Translations under genes and position numbers: made by a program
Notes under the pieces: generated by a model
The model's database searches: none
What the model was told of the DNA's origin: nothing
What the model saw: only the letters and a program-made list of their open reading frames with translations
DNA from: Microbispora sp. NBC_01189
Lineage (GTDB): Bacteria; Actinomycetota; Actinomycetes; Streptosporangiales; Streptosporangiaceae
NCBI RefSeq assembly: GCF_036010665.1
Contig: NZ_CP108581.1
Span: 2,111,501 to 2,175,500 of the forward strand
Length of the DNA stretch: 64,000 bases
Direction of reading: 5' to 3'
In this document: in pieces, positions 38,601-53,600 of the stretch
Position numbering within the stretch: position 1 is the first letter of the stretch
Layout of the letters: every line of letters begins with the position of its first letter

Positions 38601-41600
38601 CAACGCCCGACGGGTCTCACCCGAGCCATCGATGAGCCGGGCCACTCCGGCGACGGTCGGCTCGGCGAACAGCCCGCGGATGCTGACTTCGGCGTTCAGC
38701 ACCGACCGGATCCGGGCCAGCAGCCGCATGGCGCGCAGGGAGTCGCCGCCGAAGTCGAAGAAGGAGGCGTCCGTGCCGATCTCCTCCACTCCGAGGATCT
38801 CGGCGAACAGCCCGCACAGCACCTCCTCGGTCGGGGTCGCCGGGGCACGACCGCCGGCCGGCCCGGCCAGACCGGCCAGATCCGGCGCGGGCAACGCGGC
38901 CCGGTCCACCTTCCCGTTCACCGTGACCGGCAACCGCTCCAGCACCACCACCGCCGACGGCACCATGTACTCCGGCAACCGCGCGGCCACATACTCCCGC
39001 ACCCCGGCCACATCCACGCTGCCGCCGCTGCCGCTCCTGCTGTTCCCACCCCCGCCGCTTCCACCGCTTCCGACGAGGCCGCTGCTGTCACCGCTTTCAC
39101 GGCTTCCGGCGGTGTCGGCGGTGTCGCTGCTTTGGGTGGTGGGGACGACGTAGGCGACCAGGCGCTTGTCACCCGGGCGGTCCTCGCGGGCGACCACCAC
39201 CGCCTGTGCGACGGATTCGTACGTAGCCAGGACGGCTTCGATCTCGCCCGGCTCGATGCGGAACCCGCGGATCTTCACCTGCTCATCGGCCCGCCCCGCG
39301 AAGACCAGCTGACCGTCACCCCGCCAACGGGCCAGGTCCCCTGTGCGGTACATCCGCTCCCCGGGGGCGAACAGGCAGGCCACGAACCGCTCAGCGGTCA
39401 GATCCGGACGGCCCAGATAGCCTCGCGCCAACCCCGAACCCGCGATATACACCTCCCCCGCCACCCCCGGCGGAACCGGCTGAAGAAACTCATCCAGCAC
39501 GAACACCCGCGTGTTGTCCCGCGGCCGCCCGATCGGCAACACCCCCGGAACCCGCTCCCCCCGGCCCACCGTGAACGTCGTCGCACACAACGTCGCCTCC
39601 GTCGGCCCGTACAAATGCCGGATCACCACCGAGGCATCCGCGCCACGCACCGCCGCCACCGCCCCCGCCGGGACCACATCCCCACCGGTCAACACCTCAT
39701 CCAGCCCCGCCAGCGCCCCCGGATCCTCCTCCGCCAGCACCCCGAACGCCCCCGCCGTCAGATGCACCGCACCCACCCCGGCCACCCCGCCCGACCCGGC
39801 CAGGGCATCGGATTCCGAGCCGTCGGCCAGCCCATCCGGCCCCGACCGCCCAGTCAGGCCGGCGAGGACCGACGCCGTCACCACTCCCGGCGCGACCACC
39901 ACCCGGCCACCGGCCGCCAACGGCACCCAGATCTCCAGCACCGACGCATCGAACGCATGCGGCGCATGCCACACGACCCCCCGCCGCACCGCCGCACCCC
40001 AACACGAATCGGTGACCAAACCCGCCACCGCCCCATGCGGAACCTCCACCCCCTTCGGCACACCCGTCGACCCCGAGGTGTACATCACATACACCACATC
40101 ACCCGCAAGAACCTCGACCCCCGGAACCCCGTCCGGCCCCTCCAGCAACACCCCCGCCGCGACACGAGCACCGACCTCGTCATCGCCCATGGATGGGTCG
40201 GAGGTGGTGTCGTGATCGGTGGTGTCGTGGTCGATCACCACGAGCCTGGTGTGACGGAGCACCGCCCGCTGCCGGGCGACCGGCCAGGCCACATCCACCG
40301 GCACATACGCCGCCCCCGCCTTCACGACACCCAACAGCACCGCGATCACCGCAGCCGACCGCTCCATCACCACCCCGACCCGATCCCCCCGGCCCACCCC
40401 CCGAGCCAGCAACCCACACGCCACCCGATCCGAAACCCGATCCAACTCCGCGTACGTCCACACCACCCCACCGTCCGACAGCGCCTCCGACACCGCCACC
40501 GCATCCGGCGACCGCCCCACCTGCGCCCCGAACAGCTCCACCAGCGAACCCGCACCCACCACCCGCGCGGTGTCGTTCCACTCCTCCACCACCACCCGCC
40601 GCTCGGCCTCGCCCAGAACTCCGAGCGTGCTGAGCCGTACGGACGGGTCGGAGGCGACCTGCTCCAGCACGCGCACCAGGCGTCTCGACAGCGCCTGGGC
40701 GGTGGCCTCGTCGAACAAATCGACGGCGTAGAGGATGCCGCCGATCAGTCCGGCGGGCTCACCTCTCTCGTCCCGCCGCTCCACGAGCGTCACCGACAGG
40801 TCGAACCGAGCCGTGTCCTCACTCGCGGACTGCACCGGTTCGACCCGCAGCCCGGCGAGGTCCCACTTCTCCGAGCCCCCACCGTTCTGTACGGCCAGCG
40901 TGACCTGGAAGAGCGGGTTGCGGGACAGGGAGCGAGCCGGGTTGAGGTCCTCCACGAGGCGTTCGAAGGGGATGTCCTGATGGGCGTAGGCGGCCAGGTC
41001 GGTCTCCCGCACCCGCGCCAGCACGTCCTCAAAGGACGGGTCGCCGGAAAGGTCCGTACGCAGGACGAGCGTGTTGACGAAGAACCCAGCCAGGTCCTCC
41101 AACGCCGCGTCCCCACGACCGGCGATCACCGTACCGATCGGGATGTCGGAGCCGGCACCCATCCGCGACAGCAGCATCGCGAGCGCCGCGTGGGCCACCA
41201 TGAACATCGTGGACTGGCCGTTCTGGGCGAGCTCCACCAGCCGGGCGTGGGTCTCCGCGTCCACCTCGACCGGCACGTTGGCGCCGCGGAAGGAGGACAC
41301 GGCCGGGCGTGGCCGGTCGGACGGGAGCGCCACCTCCTCCGGCACCCCCCGCAGGGCCTGGCGCCAGTAGCCGAGCTGGCCGCTGATCAGGCTGCCGGGG
41401 TCGTCCAGGTCGCCCAGGACCTCACGCTGCCACAGCGCGTAGTCGGCGTACTGGACAGGGAGCGGCTGCCGTTCCGGCGCCCGGCCGTCGCGGCGGGCCG
41501 CGTAGGCCACGCGTAGGTCGCGGCCCAGCACGCCCATCGACCAGCCGTCCACCGCGATGTGGTGGACCACGATCAGCAGCACGTACTCGGACGGCGCGAC

Positions 41601-44600
41601 CGCGAGCAGGTGAACGCGCAAGGGCAGGTCGGCGGTGAGATCGAACCTGCGCCCCGCGTACGAGGCGAGCGTCTCCGGAAGGTCCTGCTCCGTGGTCTCC
41701 GCGACCAGCAGCGCCGGACGGCCGGCGGGTCCCTCCAGGATGTGCTGGCGGGGGACTCCGTCGGTCTCGGGGAAGACCGTGCGCAGGCTCTCGTGACGGT
41801 CCGCGATGTCGCCGATCGCCGCCTCCAGCGCCGCGATGTCCGGGTCCCCTGACAGGCGGAGCGCGAGCGAGAGGTTGTACGCCGCGCCCTCTCCGGCGTC
41901 TTCGAGGCGGTTGAGGAACCACATGCGCTGCTGGGCGTACGACAGCGGCAGCACCTCGGGCCGCGGCACCGGCGTGAGCGCCCGCCGGACCTGGCCGGTC
42001 CCGCCGATCATCCGGGCCAGCCCGGCGACGGTCGGTTCACCGAACAGGTCACCGATGCTGATCTCGGTCTCCAGCACCGCCCTGATCCGCGCCAGCAGCC
42101 GCATCGCCAGCAGCGAGTCACCGCCCAGGTCGAAGAACGACGTCTCGGCCCCGACCTGCTCCAGACCGAGCACCTCGGCGAACAGCCCGCACAGCACCTC
42201 TTCGGCGGGTGTCGCCGGGCCACGGCCGCCCGGCAGACCCGCGACGTCCGGCGCGGGCAGCGCGGCCCGGTCCAGCTTGCCGTTGACCGTCAGCGGAAGC
42301 GCCTCGATCGGCACGACCAGCGGCACCATGTAATCCGGCAACCGTCCTGCGGCGTGCTCCCGCAGCGCTTCAACGTCGATCTGACCATCGGCCGGGACGA
42401 TGTAGGCGACCAGGCGTTTGTCGCCGGGGCGGTCTTCGCGCACGAGAACGGCGACCTGGGCCACCGACTCGTGGCTCGCGAGGACGGCTTCGACCTCACC
42501 GGGCTCGATCCGGAACCCCCGGATCTTCACCTGCTCGTCCGCCCGCCCGACAAAGGCAAGCTGCCCATCTGCCAGCCAGCGGGCCAGGTCACCACTGCGA
42601 TACATCCGCTCCCCAGGGGTGAACGGGCAGGCCACGAACCGCTCGGCGGTCATCCCCGCCCGTCCCACATACCCCCGGGCCAGGCCGGCGCCCGCGATGT
42701 ACACCTCTCCGGTGACGCCGGGCGGGACCGGGCGGAGGAAGTCGTCCAGCACGAACATGGCCGTGTTGGCGATCGGCGCCCCGATCGGCGGGTCCTGCTC
42801 CACCGGGGCCCGGACCGGACCGGCCGTGGCGATCACACTCGCCTCGGTCGGGCCGTAGGCCACCCACACCTGTGTGTGCTCCACCCACTGCGCGGCAAGA
42901 CGGGCACTCACCCGCTCGGCACCCACCACCCACCGCCGCACCCCTGCGACGGCCTCGGGGTCCAGCACATCCAGCAGAGACGGCACCACACTCGCCACCT
43001 CCACCCCCGCAGTGGCGATCATCTGCGCGAGAGCGCCGGGCTCGGCCCGCTCAGCCTCCGTCGCGATCGCCAGGGTTCCGCCGGCCGCCAGAGTGACGGC
43101 GACGTCCAGTACGGCGGCGTCGAACCCGAAGGAGGCGAACTGCAACGCCGTCACCCCCGGCCCCATGTCCAAAGCGGGCCGCATTGCGTGTGCCAGGTTC
43201 ACCACCCCGGCATGCGGCACCGCCACCCCCTTCGGCCGGCCCGTCGACCCCGACGTATAGATCACATACGCCAACTGCGACGCATCGATCCGGCCGTCCG
43301 GCACCTCCGGAGACCGGGCGTCGATCCGCCCGGCGGTCCGCTCGTCGTCGAGCAGGATCACCCGGGCCTGCCCGGGGTCCACCTCCGCCACCGTGGCACC
43401 GATGCCGATGACGGCGTGGGCGCCGCTGTCGGCCAGAACGAAACCGATCCGGTCAGCCGGATAGGCAGGGTCGATCGGCACATACCCCGCCCCGGCCTTC
43501 CACGCGGCCAGGATCGACACGACCAGCTGAATCCCGCGTGGCAGCACCAACCCCACCCGGGACTCGGCGCCAACGCCCAGCTCGCGCAGGTAGTGAGCCA
43601 GCCGGTTGGCCGCCTCCTCCACCTCCCGGTAGGAGACGCCGACCCCGTCGCACCACACCGCCACCGCATCCGGCGAACGATCGGCCTGCTCACAGAACCG
43701 GTCCAGCACCGTCCCGGCCGCCAACGACACCACCGTGTCGTTCCAGCCCGTCACCACCGCGTGCCGCTCGGACTCCTCCAGCACATCGACCTGGCTGAGC
43801 CGTACGGCCGGGTCGGAGGCGACCTGCTCCAGCACCCGTACCAACCGCTGTGCCAGTGCCTGCGCGGTGGCCTCGTCGAACAGGTCGGCGGCGTACTGGA
43901 TCGCGCCGCGCAACCCCGTGGGCTCTCCGTCGTCACGCCGCTCCACCAGCGTGACCGACAGGTCGAACCGGGACACCTCCTCACCCGCCGACGACATGAG
44001 GCCCGCCGTGAGACCCTGCAGCTCCCAGGCCGCCGGTGCGGCGTTCTGCAGCGCCAGCATGATCTGGAAGAGCGGGTTGCGGGACAGCGAGCGGGTGGGG
44101 TTCAGCTCGTCGACCAGCCGTTCGAAGGGCACGTCCTGGTGGGCGTATGCGGCCAGGTCGGTCTCCCGCACCCGGGCCAGCACGTCTTCGAACGACGGGT
44201 CGCCGGAAAGGTCCGTACGCAGGACGAGGGTGTTGACGAAGAACCCGGCCAGGTCCTCCAGCGCCGCGTCCCCACGACCGGCGATCGCCGTACCGATCGG
44301 GATGTCCGTGCCGGCGCCGACCTTGGCCAGCAGCACGGCCAGCGCCGCGTGCGCCACCATGAACATCGTGGCCCGGCCGCTCTGCGCGACCTCCACCAGC
44401 CGCGCGTGGGTCCGTGCGTCCACTTCCAGGTGTACGGTTCCGCCGCGGAACGACGACGTCGCCGGGCGTGGCCGGTCGGCCGGAAGTTGCAGCTCCTCCG
44501 GAGCCCCTTCCAAGGCATTACGCCAGTAGCCGAGCTGGTCGCTGATCAGGCTGCCGGGGTCGTCCAGGTCGCCCAGGACCTCACGCTGCCAGAGCGCGTA

Positions 44601-47600
44601 GTCCGCGTACTGCACCGGCAGCGGCTGCCACTCCGGCGCGCGGCCCTCGCGCCGGGCCGCGTAGGCGACGCTCAGGTCCCGGCCCAGGACGCCCATCGAC
44701 CAGGCGTCGACCGCGATGTGATGCGCGACGATGAGCAGCACCTGGTCCGACGGGCCGAGGGTGAACAGGTGGACCCGCCACGGCAGATCGACGCTGAGGT
44801 CGAAGGCCCGACCGGCGTGCGCGGCCCGTAGTTCCTCGATCTGGTCCTCAGTGGTCTCGACGACCACCAGTCGCGGCCGGCCCGCCGACCCCTGCAGGAC
44901 GTGCTGGCGAGGTACGCCGCCGGTCTCCGGGAAGATCGTGCGGAGGCTCTCGTGCCGGTCGGCGACATCACCCAGTGCGGCTTCCAGCACCGCGACGTCG
45001 ATTTCCCCGCCAAGACGCATGACAAGCGGCAGGGTGTAGTTCGCGCCGCTGCCGGCGTCCTCCAGGCGGCTGAGGAACCACATGCGCTGCTGGGCGTACG
45101 ACAGCGGCAGCACCTCGGGGCGCGGCATCGGCGTCAACGCCCGGCGGGTGTCACCCGTACCGTCCACGAGCCTGGCCAGCCCGGCGACGGTCGGCTCGGC
45201 GAACAGCCCGCGGATGCTGACCTCGGCGTCCAGCACGGCCCGGATGCGGGCGATCAGCCGCATCGCCAGCAGCGAGTCACCGCCCAGGTCGAAGAACGAC
45301 GTCTCGGCGCCGACCTGCTCCACTCCCAGGACCTCGGCGAACAGCCCGCAGAGCACCTCTTCGGTGGGCGTGGCCGGGCCACGGCTGCCCGGCAGGCCCG
45401 CCGCGTCCGGCAGAGGTAGCGCCGCCCGGTCGAGCTTGCCGTTGACCGTCAGCGGGATCGCCTCGATCTGAACGACCAGCGGCACCATGTAGTCCGGCAA
45501 GCGCGACGCCGCGTACTCCCGCAACCCCGCCACATCCACCCGCCCGGCGACCGGGCTCATGGCCTCGCCGCTCACGGTGTCGAGGCCGGCACCGTCCCCG
45601 CCCGCCCCGCTCGGGGCCGCCGCACCCCGTACGCCGGAGCTTGCGGCGTGGGGAGTCGGGACGACGTAGGCGACCAGGCGCTTCTCGCCCGGGCGGTCCT
45701 CGCGGACGACGACGGCGACCTGGGCCACCGACTCGTGGGCGGCGAGGACGGCTTCGACCTCGCCGGGCTCGATCCGGAACCCCCGGATCTTCACCTGCTC
45801 GTCCGCCCGCCCGACAAAAGCAAGCTGCCCGTCATTCAGCCAGCGGGCCAGGTCACCACTGCGATACATCCGCTGGCCGGGGATGAAGGGAGAGGCCACG
45901 AACCGCTCGGCGGTCATGCCCGGCCGTCCGACATATCCCCGGGCCAGACCTGCGCCGGCGATGTAGAGCTCTCCGGTGACCCCGGGCGGGACCGGGCGGA
46001 GGAAGTCGTCCAGCACGAACACGGCCGTGTTGGCGATCGGCGCCCCGATCGCCGGATCCTGCTCCACCGGAGTCTCTATCGGGCTGGCGGTGGTGATCAC
46101 ACTGGCCTCCGTCGGGCCGTAGGTGTTCCACACCTCCGCCCCCGACCCCAGCCATCGTGCGGCCAACCGGGCGCTCAACCGCTCCGCACCCAAAACCCAC
46201 CGCCGCACCCCAGGAACGCTCTCGGGATCCAGCACGCTCAGCAGAGACGGCACGACGCTGGCCACCTCGACGCCCGCCGCGGCGATCATGCGGGCGAGTG
46301 CCTCGGGTTCGGCCCGCTCGGCCTCCGTCGCGATCGCCAGAGTCCCACCCGCCGCCAGAGTGACGGCGACGTCCAGTACGGCCGCGTCGAACCCGAAGGA
46401 GGCGAACTGCAACGCCGTCACCCCCGGACCCACATCAAGGGCGGGCCGCATCGCCTCCGCCAGGTTCACCACCCCGGCATGCGGCACCGCCACCCCCTTC
46501 GGCCGACCCGTCGACCCCGACGTGTAAATCACATACGCCAACCCCGCTGCATCGACTGCCACCTCCAAGCGCTCCGCAGGCAAGGCATCGATCAGCTCGG
46601 CCGTCCGCTCGTCATCCAGCACGACCAGGCGCAGCCCGCCCTCGCCCGCGTTCGCGTCGGTGTCGGGTGTGGTGATGCCGGCCAGGGTGGCAAACAGGTT
46701 GGTGGACAGGGTGGTGGAGAGGGTGGCGGTGGTGCCGATGACGACCTGGGCGGCGCTGTCGGCCAGAACGAAACCGATCCGATCGGCCGGGTAGGCCGGG
46801 TCGATCGGCACATACCCCGCCCCGGCCTTCCACGCCGCCAGGATCGACACGACCAGCTGAACGCCGCGCGGCAGCACCAACCCGACCCGGGACTCGGCGC
46901 CCACGCCCAGCTCGCGCAGGTAGTGAGCCAGCCGGTTGGCCGCCTCCTCCACCTCCCGGTAGGAGACGCCGACCCCGTCGCACCACACCGCCACCGCATC
47001 CGGCGCCCGATCGGCCTGTTCACAGAACCGGTCCAGCACCGTCCCGGCCACCACCGGGGCAGCGGTGTCGTTCCACCCCTCCACCACCGACCGCCGCTCG
47101 GACTCCTCCAGCACATCGACCTGGCTGACCCGTACCGAGGGATCGGAAGCCACCTGCTCCAGCACGCGGACCAACCGCTGGGCGAGCGCTTGGGCGGTGG
47201 ACTCGTCGAAGAGGTCGGCGGCGTACTGGATGATGCCCCCCAGGCCCGAGGGCTCGCCGTCGTCACGTCGCTCGACCAAGGTCACGGAGAGATCGAACTT
47301 CGCCGCCGCCTGGATCGACCCGCCCTGCAGCGGAGCGGCGTGCAGGCCCGGCAGGTCCCACTGGCCCTGGGCCTCCGGCAGGTTCTGCAAAGACAGCATG
47401 ACCTGGAAGAGCGGGTTGCGGGACAGCGAGCGGGTGGGGTTGAGCTCGTCCACGAGTCGTTCGAAGGGGACGTCCTGGTGGGCGTAGGCGGCAAGGTCGG
47501 TCTCCCGCACCCGCGCCAGCACGTCCTCGAAGGACGGGTCACCGGACAGGTCCGTACGCAGGACGAGGGTGTTGACGAAGAATCCGGCAAGGTCCTCCAG

Positions 47601-50600
47601 CGCCGCGTCCCCACGACCCGCGATCGCCGTACCGATCGGGATGTCCGTCCCTGCGCCGACCTTCGCCAGCAACACCGCCAGCGCCGCGTGCGCCACCATG
47701 AACATCGTGGCCCCGCCCCGCTGGGCGACCTCCACCAACCGGGCATGCGTCCCCGCGCCCACCTCCAACCGCACATCACCACTACGGAACGACGACGTCG
47801 CCGGACGCGGCCGATCGGCCGGAAGCGCCAACTCCTCCGGCGCCCCCTCCAGTGCCTGACGCCAGTACCCGAGCTGATCACTGATCAGACTGCCCGGATC
47901 GTCCAGGTCGCCCAGGACCTCCCGCTGCCACAACGCGTAATCGGCGTACTGCACCGCAAGCGGCCGCCAGCCCGGCACCTGACCCTGACACCGCGCGGCA
48001 TACGCCCGGGCCAGATCCCGGCCCAGAACACCCATCGACCACCCGTCGGACGCGATGTGATGCACCACCACCAGCAGCACATGCTCCGACGGCGACACCG
48101 ACACCACACAGACCCGCCACGGCAGATCGACCCGCACATCGAACCTACGACCCGCGTACGCCGCCACCAGGCCGGCCACATCACGGCCACCACCCTGGAC
48201 CACCTCCAGCCCCGGACGGCCAGCCGGCCCCTCCACGACCCGCTGACACGGCACCCCGCCACGTTCGGGGAAGACCGTGCGCAGGCTCTCATGCCGATCG
48301 GCCACATCCCCGACCGCCGCCTCCAGCGCCGCGACATCCAACTCACCCGACAACCGCAACGCCAGCGGCAGGTTGTACCCCGCCCCCTCCCCCGCGTCCT
48401 CCAGCCGGTTCAGGAACCACATCCGCTGCTGGGCATACGACAGCGGCAACACCTCCGGCCGCACCACCGGCGACAGGACCCGACGCACCTGACCCGACCC
48501 ACCGACCAACCGCGCCAGCCCGGCAACCGTCGGCTCGGCGAACAGCCCGCGAATGCTCACCTCGGTGTCCAGCACCGACCTGATCCGAGCGATCAGCCGC
48601 ATCGCCAGCAGCGAGTCACCGCCCAGGTCGAAGAACGACGCCTCCGCACCGACCTGGTCCACTCCCAGGACCTCGGCGAACAGGCCGCAGAGCACCTCTT
48701 CGGCCGGCGTGGCCGGGCCGCGACCGGCGGCGATGTCGGAGAACTCCGGGGCAGGCAGCGCGGCCCGGTCGAGCTTGCCGTTGACCGTCAGCGGAAGCTC
48801 GTCGATCGGCACGACCAGCGGCACCATGTAGTCGGGCAACCGGGAGCCGACGAACTCCCGCAACGCCGCGACGTCCACGACCTGGCCGTCGGCCGGGACG
48901 ACGTAGGCGACAAGGCGCCTGTCACCGGGCCGGTCCTCGCGTACGAGCACCGCGACCTGGGCCACCGACTCACGGCTCGCAAGGACGGCCTCGATCTCGC
49001 CCGGTTCCACCCGGAAACCACGGATCTTCACCTGGTCGTCGGCCCGCCCGGACACCACGATCTGCCCATCGGCCGTCCAGTACGCCAGGTCACCCGTCCG
49101 GTACATCCGCTCACCAGACGCGAACGGACACGCCACGAACCGCTCAGACGTCAACCCCGGCCGCTTCGCATACCCCCGCGCCAGCCCCGCACCCGCCAGA
49201 TACAACTCCCCGGTCACCCCCGGCGGCACCGGCCGCAAGAAGTCGTCCAGGACATACGTCCGCGTGTTCTCGATCGGCCGCCCGATCGGCACCACACCCC
49301 CACCGGCCGACAACGGACCGCTCATCGCCGCGATCACCGTCGCCTCGGTCGGACCATAGGCATTGACGAACCGGCGGCCCACCGCCCACCGATCCACCAA
49401 CGACGACGGACACACCTCACCCGCCACCGACACCGTGTGCACCGAGGGGGCCAGATCGTCCGCCGCCGCCAGCACCGACGGCGGCATCATCACATGCGTC
49501 ACCCCGTAGGCGGCCGTCACCTCACCCAGCGACCCATACGGCGGCAACATCTCGCTGCCGGCCACCACCAGCGCACCACCCGACAACAAAGCAGTGCAGA
49601 ACTCCGCGAACGCCACATCGAAACTCAGCGAGGTGAACTGCAACACCCGCGCCCCAGCCCCCGCCCCCAACCGGCCGATATGCGCCGCCGCCAGACTCCC
49701 GACCCCACGATGCGAGACCACCACACCCTTCGGCGTCCCAGTCGACCCCGAGGTGTAGATCACATACGCCGGATGATCCAGCCGCAGCGGCGCCACCCGA
49801 TCCGCATCCACCGGCGCCGTGTCCGGCAACCCCGACAAGTCCAGCAGGTCATAGACCAGATGCGGCACATCGGCGGCAGCAGCGGTCAGCGCCGCCTCCG
49901 TGACCGTGGTGCACACCGTCACCACCGGGGCGGCGTCACCCAGCATGAACGCGATCCGCGACGCCGGGTGCCGGGGATCTATCGGCAGGTAGCCCGCACC
50001 CGCCTTCCCCACCCCCAAAAGCACCGCGATCAGCTCCGGCGAGCGCTCCATCATCACGCCCACCAGATCTTCCGGGCCCACCCCCCGGCCGATCAGCGCA
50101 TGCGCCACCCGGTTCGCCGCCGCGTCCAACTCCGCATACGACCACGACCGACCCTGCCCAACCACCGCCACCGCGTCCGGCGTCCGCGCCACCTGCGCCT
50201 CGAACAGACTCGGGAACGTCCCCTCCGCCACCCCCGCAGCGGTGTCATTCCACCCCCACACCACCGCACCCCGCTCGGACTCCTCCAGCACCTCGACCTG
50301 GCTGAGCCGTACAGCAGGATCCTGCGCGACCTGCTCCAGCACCCGCACCAACCGCTGCGCGAGCGCCTGCGCGGTGGACTCGTCGAACAGATCGGCGGCG
50401 TAGAGCAGCCCGCCGATCAGGCCAGCCGGAGCCCCGGTCTCGTCCCGGTGCTCCACCAGAGTCAGCGACAGATCGAACCGGGCCGTCGCGTCCGCCGGTC
50501 CCTCGTCCAGTGGGGCGACTCTCAGGCCGGGCAGGTCCCACTGGCCCTGGGCCTCCGGCAGGTTCTGCAGGACCAGCATGACCTGGAAGAGCGGGTTCCG

Positions 50601-53600
50601 GGACAGCGAACGTGACGGATTCAGCTCGTCCACCAGGCGTTCGAAGGGGACGTCCTGGTGGGCGTAGGCGGCAAGGTCGGTCTCCCGCACCCGCGCCAGC
50701 ACGTCCTCGAAGGACGGGTCACCGGACAGGTCCGTACGCAGGACGAGGGTGTTGACGAAGAACCCGGCCAGGTCCTCCAGCGCCGCGTCCCCACGACCGG
50801 CGATCGCCGTACCGATCGGAATGTCCGTCCCCGCGCCGACCTTGGCCAGCAGCACGGCCAGCGCCGCGTGCGCCACCATGAACATCGTGGCCCCGCCCCG
50901 CTGGGCGACCTCCACCAACCGGGCATGCGTCCCCGCGCCCACCTCCAACCGCACATCACCACTACGGAACGACGACGTCGCCGGACGCGGCCGATCGGCC
51001 GGAAGCGCCAACTCCTCCGGCGCCCCCTCCAGTGCCTGACGCCAGTACCCGAGCTGATCACTGATCAGACTGCCCGGATCGTCCACATCGCCCAGGACCT
51101 CCCGCTGCCACAACGCGTAATCGGCGTACTGCACCGCAAGCGGCCGCCAGCCCGGCACCTGACCCTGACACCGCGCGGCATACGCCCGGGCCAGATCCCG
51201 GCCCAGAACACCCATCGACCACCCGTCGGACGCGATGTGATGCACCACCACCAGCAGCACATGCTCCGACGGCGACACCGACACCACACAGACCCGCCAC
51301 GGCAGATCGACCCGCACATCGAACCTACGACCCGCGTACGCCGCCACCAGGCCGGCCACATCACGGCCACCACCCTGGACCACCTCCAGCCCCGGACGGC
51401 CAGCCGGCCCCTCCACGACCCGCTGACACGGCACCCCGCCACGTTCGGGGAAGACCGTGCGCAGGCTCTCATGCCGATCGGCCACATCCCCGACCGCCGC
51501 CTCCAGCGCCGCGACATCCAACTCACCCGACAACCGCAACGCCAGCGGCAGGTTGTACCCCGCCCCCTCCCCCGCGTCCTCCAACCGGTTCAGGAACCAC
51601 ATCCGCTGCTGGGCATACGACAGCGGCAACACCTCCGGCCGCACCACCGGCGACAGGACCCGACGCACCTGACCCGACCCACCGACCAACCGCGCCAACC
51701 CGGCAACCGTCGGCTCACCGAAGAGTTCGCCGATGCCGAGCTCGGCCTCCAGCACGGCCCGGATGCGGGCGATCAGCCGCATTCCGAGCAGTGAGTCGCC
51801 GCCCAGGTCGAAGAACGAGGCGTCGGTGCTCACCCAGTCGAGGCCCAGCACCTCGCCGAACAGCCCGCACAACACCTCTTCCACGGGAGTGGCCGGGCCA
51901 CGGCCCACGGTGACGCCAGCGAAGTCGGGCGCGGGCAGCGCGGCATGGTCCAGCTTGCCGTTGACGGACAGCGGAAGCTCGTCGATCGGCATGACGATGG
52001 GCACCATGTAGTCCGGCAACCGGGAGCCGACGAACTCCCGCAACGCCGCGACGTCCACCACCTGGCCATCGGCCGGGACGACGTAGGCGACCAGACGCCT
52101 GTCACCCGGGCGGTCCTCCCGCACGACGGCCGCGACCTGCCCCACCGACCCCTGCGAGGTCAGCACGGCCTCGATCTCGCCCAGCTCGATCCGGAACCCG
52201 CGGATCTTCACCTGCTCGTCGGCCCGCCCCGCGAAGAGCAGTTCCCCGTCGGGACTCCAGCGGGCCAGGTCGCCCGTGCGGTACATCCGCTCACCCGGCG
52301 CGTGCGGACACGCCACGAACCGCCCGGCCGTCAGCCCCGCCCGCCGCAGATACCCGCGAGCCAGCCCAACTCCCGCGACGTACAACTCACCGGTCACCCC
52401 GGGCGGAACCGGACGCAGGAAGTCGTCCAGCACGAACACGCGGGTGTTGGCGATGGGCGCGCCGATCGGGGCCGTCCCGGCCGCCGCGAGGGGGCGGCTC
52501 ATTGTGGCGCAGACGGTCGTCTCCGTCGGACCGTACGCGTTGATCATGCGGATCCGGTCCGCCCAGCGCTCGGTCAGCGACGGCGGGCACGCCTCGCCCG
52601 CCACCACCAGCGTCTCCATGCTCTCCGGCAGCGTCTCCACCGAAGCGAGCACCGACGGCGACACCGTCACGTGCGTCACCCCGAACTCGCCCACCGCGTC
52701 GGCCAGCGACCCCGCCGGAGGCAGCCGGTCCGCCCCCGCCATCACCAGCGTCGCCCCTGACAGCAACGCCATGCACATCTCCGAGACCGCCGCGTCGAAG
52801 CTCACCGACGCGAGCTGCAGCACCCGGGACGAAGGCTCCACCGCGAACCGATCGATCTGCGACTCCGCCAGGTTCCCCAGGCCCCGATGGGTCACCACCA
52901 CACCCTTCGGGATGCCGGTCGACCCCGACGTGTAGATCACGTACGCGGGATGGCCGACGCGCAGCGGCGCCACCCGATCGGCATCCGTCACGGACGACGC
53001 CGGACGGGACGCCACGGACGCGGCCACCGCCGGATCGTCCAGCACCAGATGGGGGGACCCGCCGTCCGGAACCAGTCCCTCGGCCTCCGCGAGTGCCGGC
53101 CGTACGGCCTGGGTGCACAGCACCAGCGCCGGGGCGGCGTCACCCAGCATGAACGCGATCCGCTGCGCCGGATAGGCCGGATCCACCGGCACGAACCCCG
53201 CACCCGCCTTCGCCACCCCCAGCAACACCGCGACCAGCTCCGGCGAGCGCTCCATCATCACGCCCACCAGATCCTCCGGACCCACCCCCCTCGCCACCAG
53301 CTCATGCGCGATCCGGTTCGCCGCCGCGTCCAACTCCGCGTACGACCACGACACCCCCGGCCCCGCCACCGCCACCGCACCCGGCGACCGCTCCACCCGC
53401 GCCGCGAACAGCTCCGGCAAGGTACGGACCTCGACCGGCGTGGCGGTGTCGTTCCACTCGCCCAGCACGGCCCGCCGCTCGGCCTCGTCCAGCACTTCCA
53501 GCTCACTGAGCCGTACGGACGGATCAGCGGCCACCTGCTCCAGCACCCGCACCAACCGCCGCGCGAGCGCCTGAGCCGTCTCCTCGTCGAACAGGTCGGC

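Noticed and set aside
26936..50615. Very long open frames on the + strand opposite the NRPS genes, some over 1,600 codons
   Set aside because: They are antisense shadows of high-GC coding DNA. Their translations are rich in Arg, His, Gln and Pro, have no family motifs, and repeat wherever the NRPS domains repeat.
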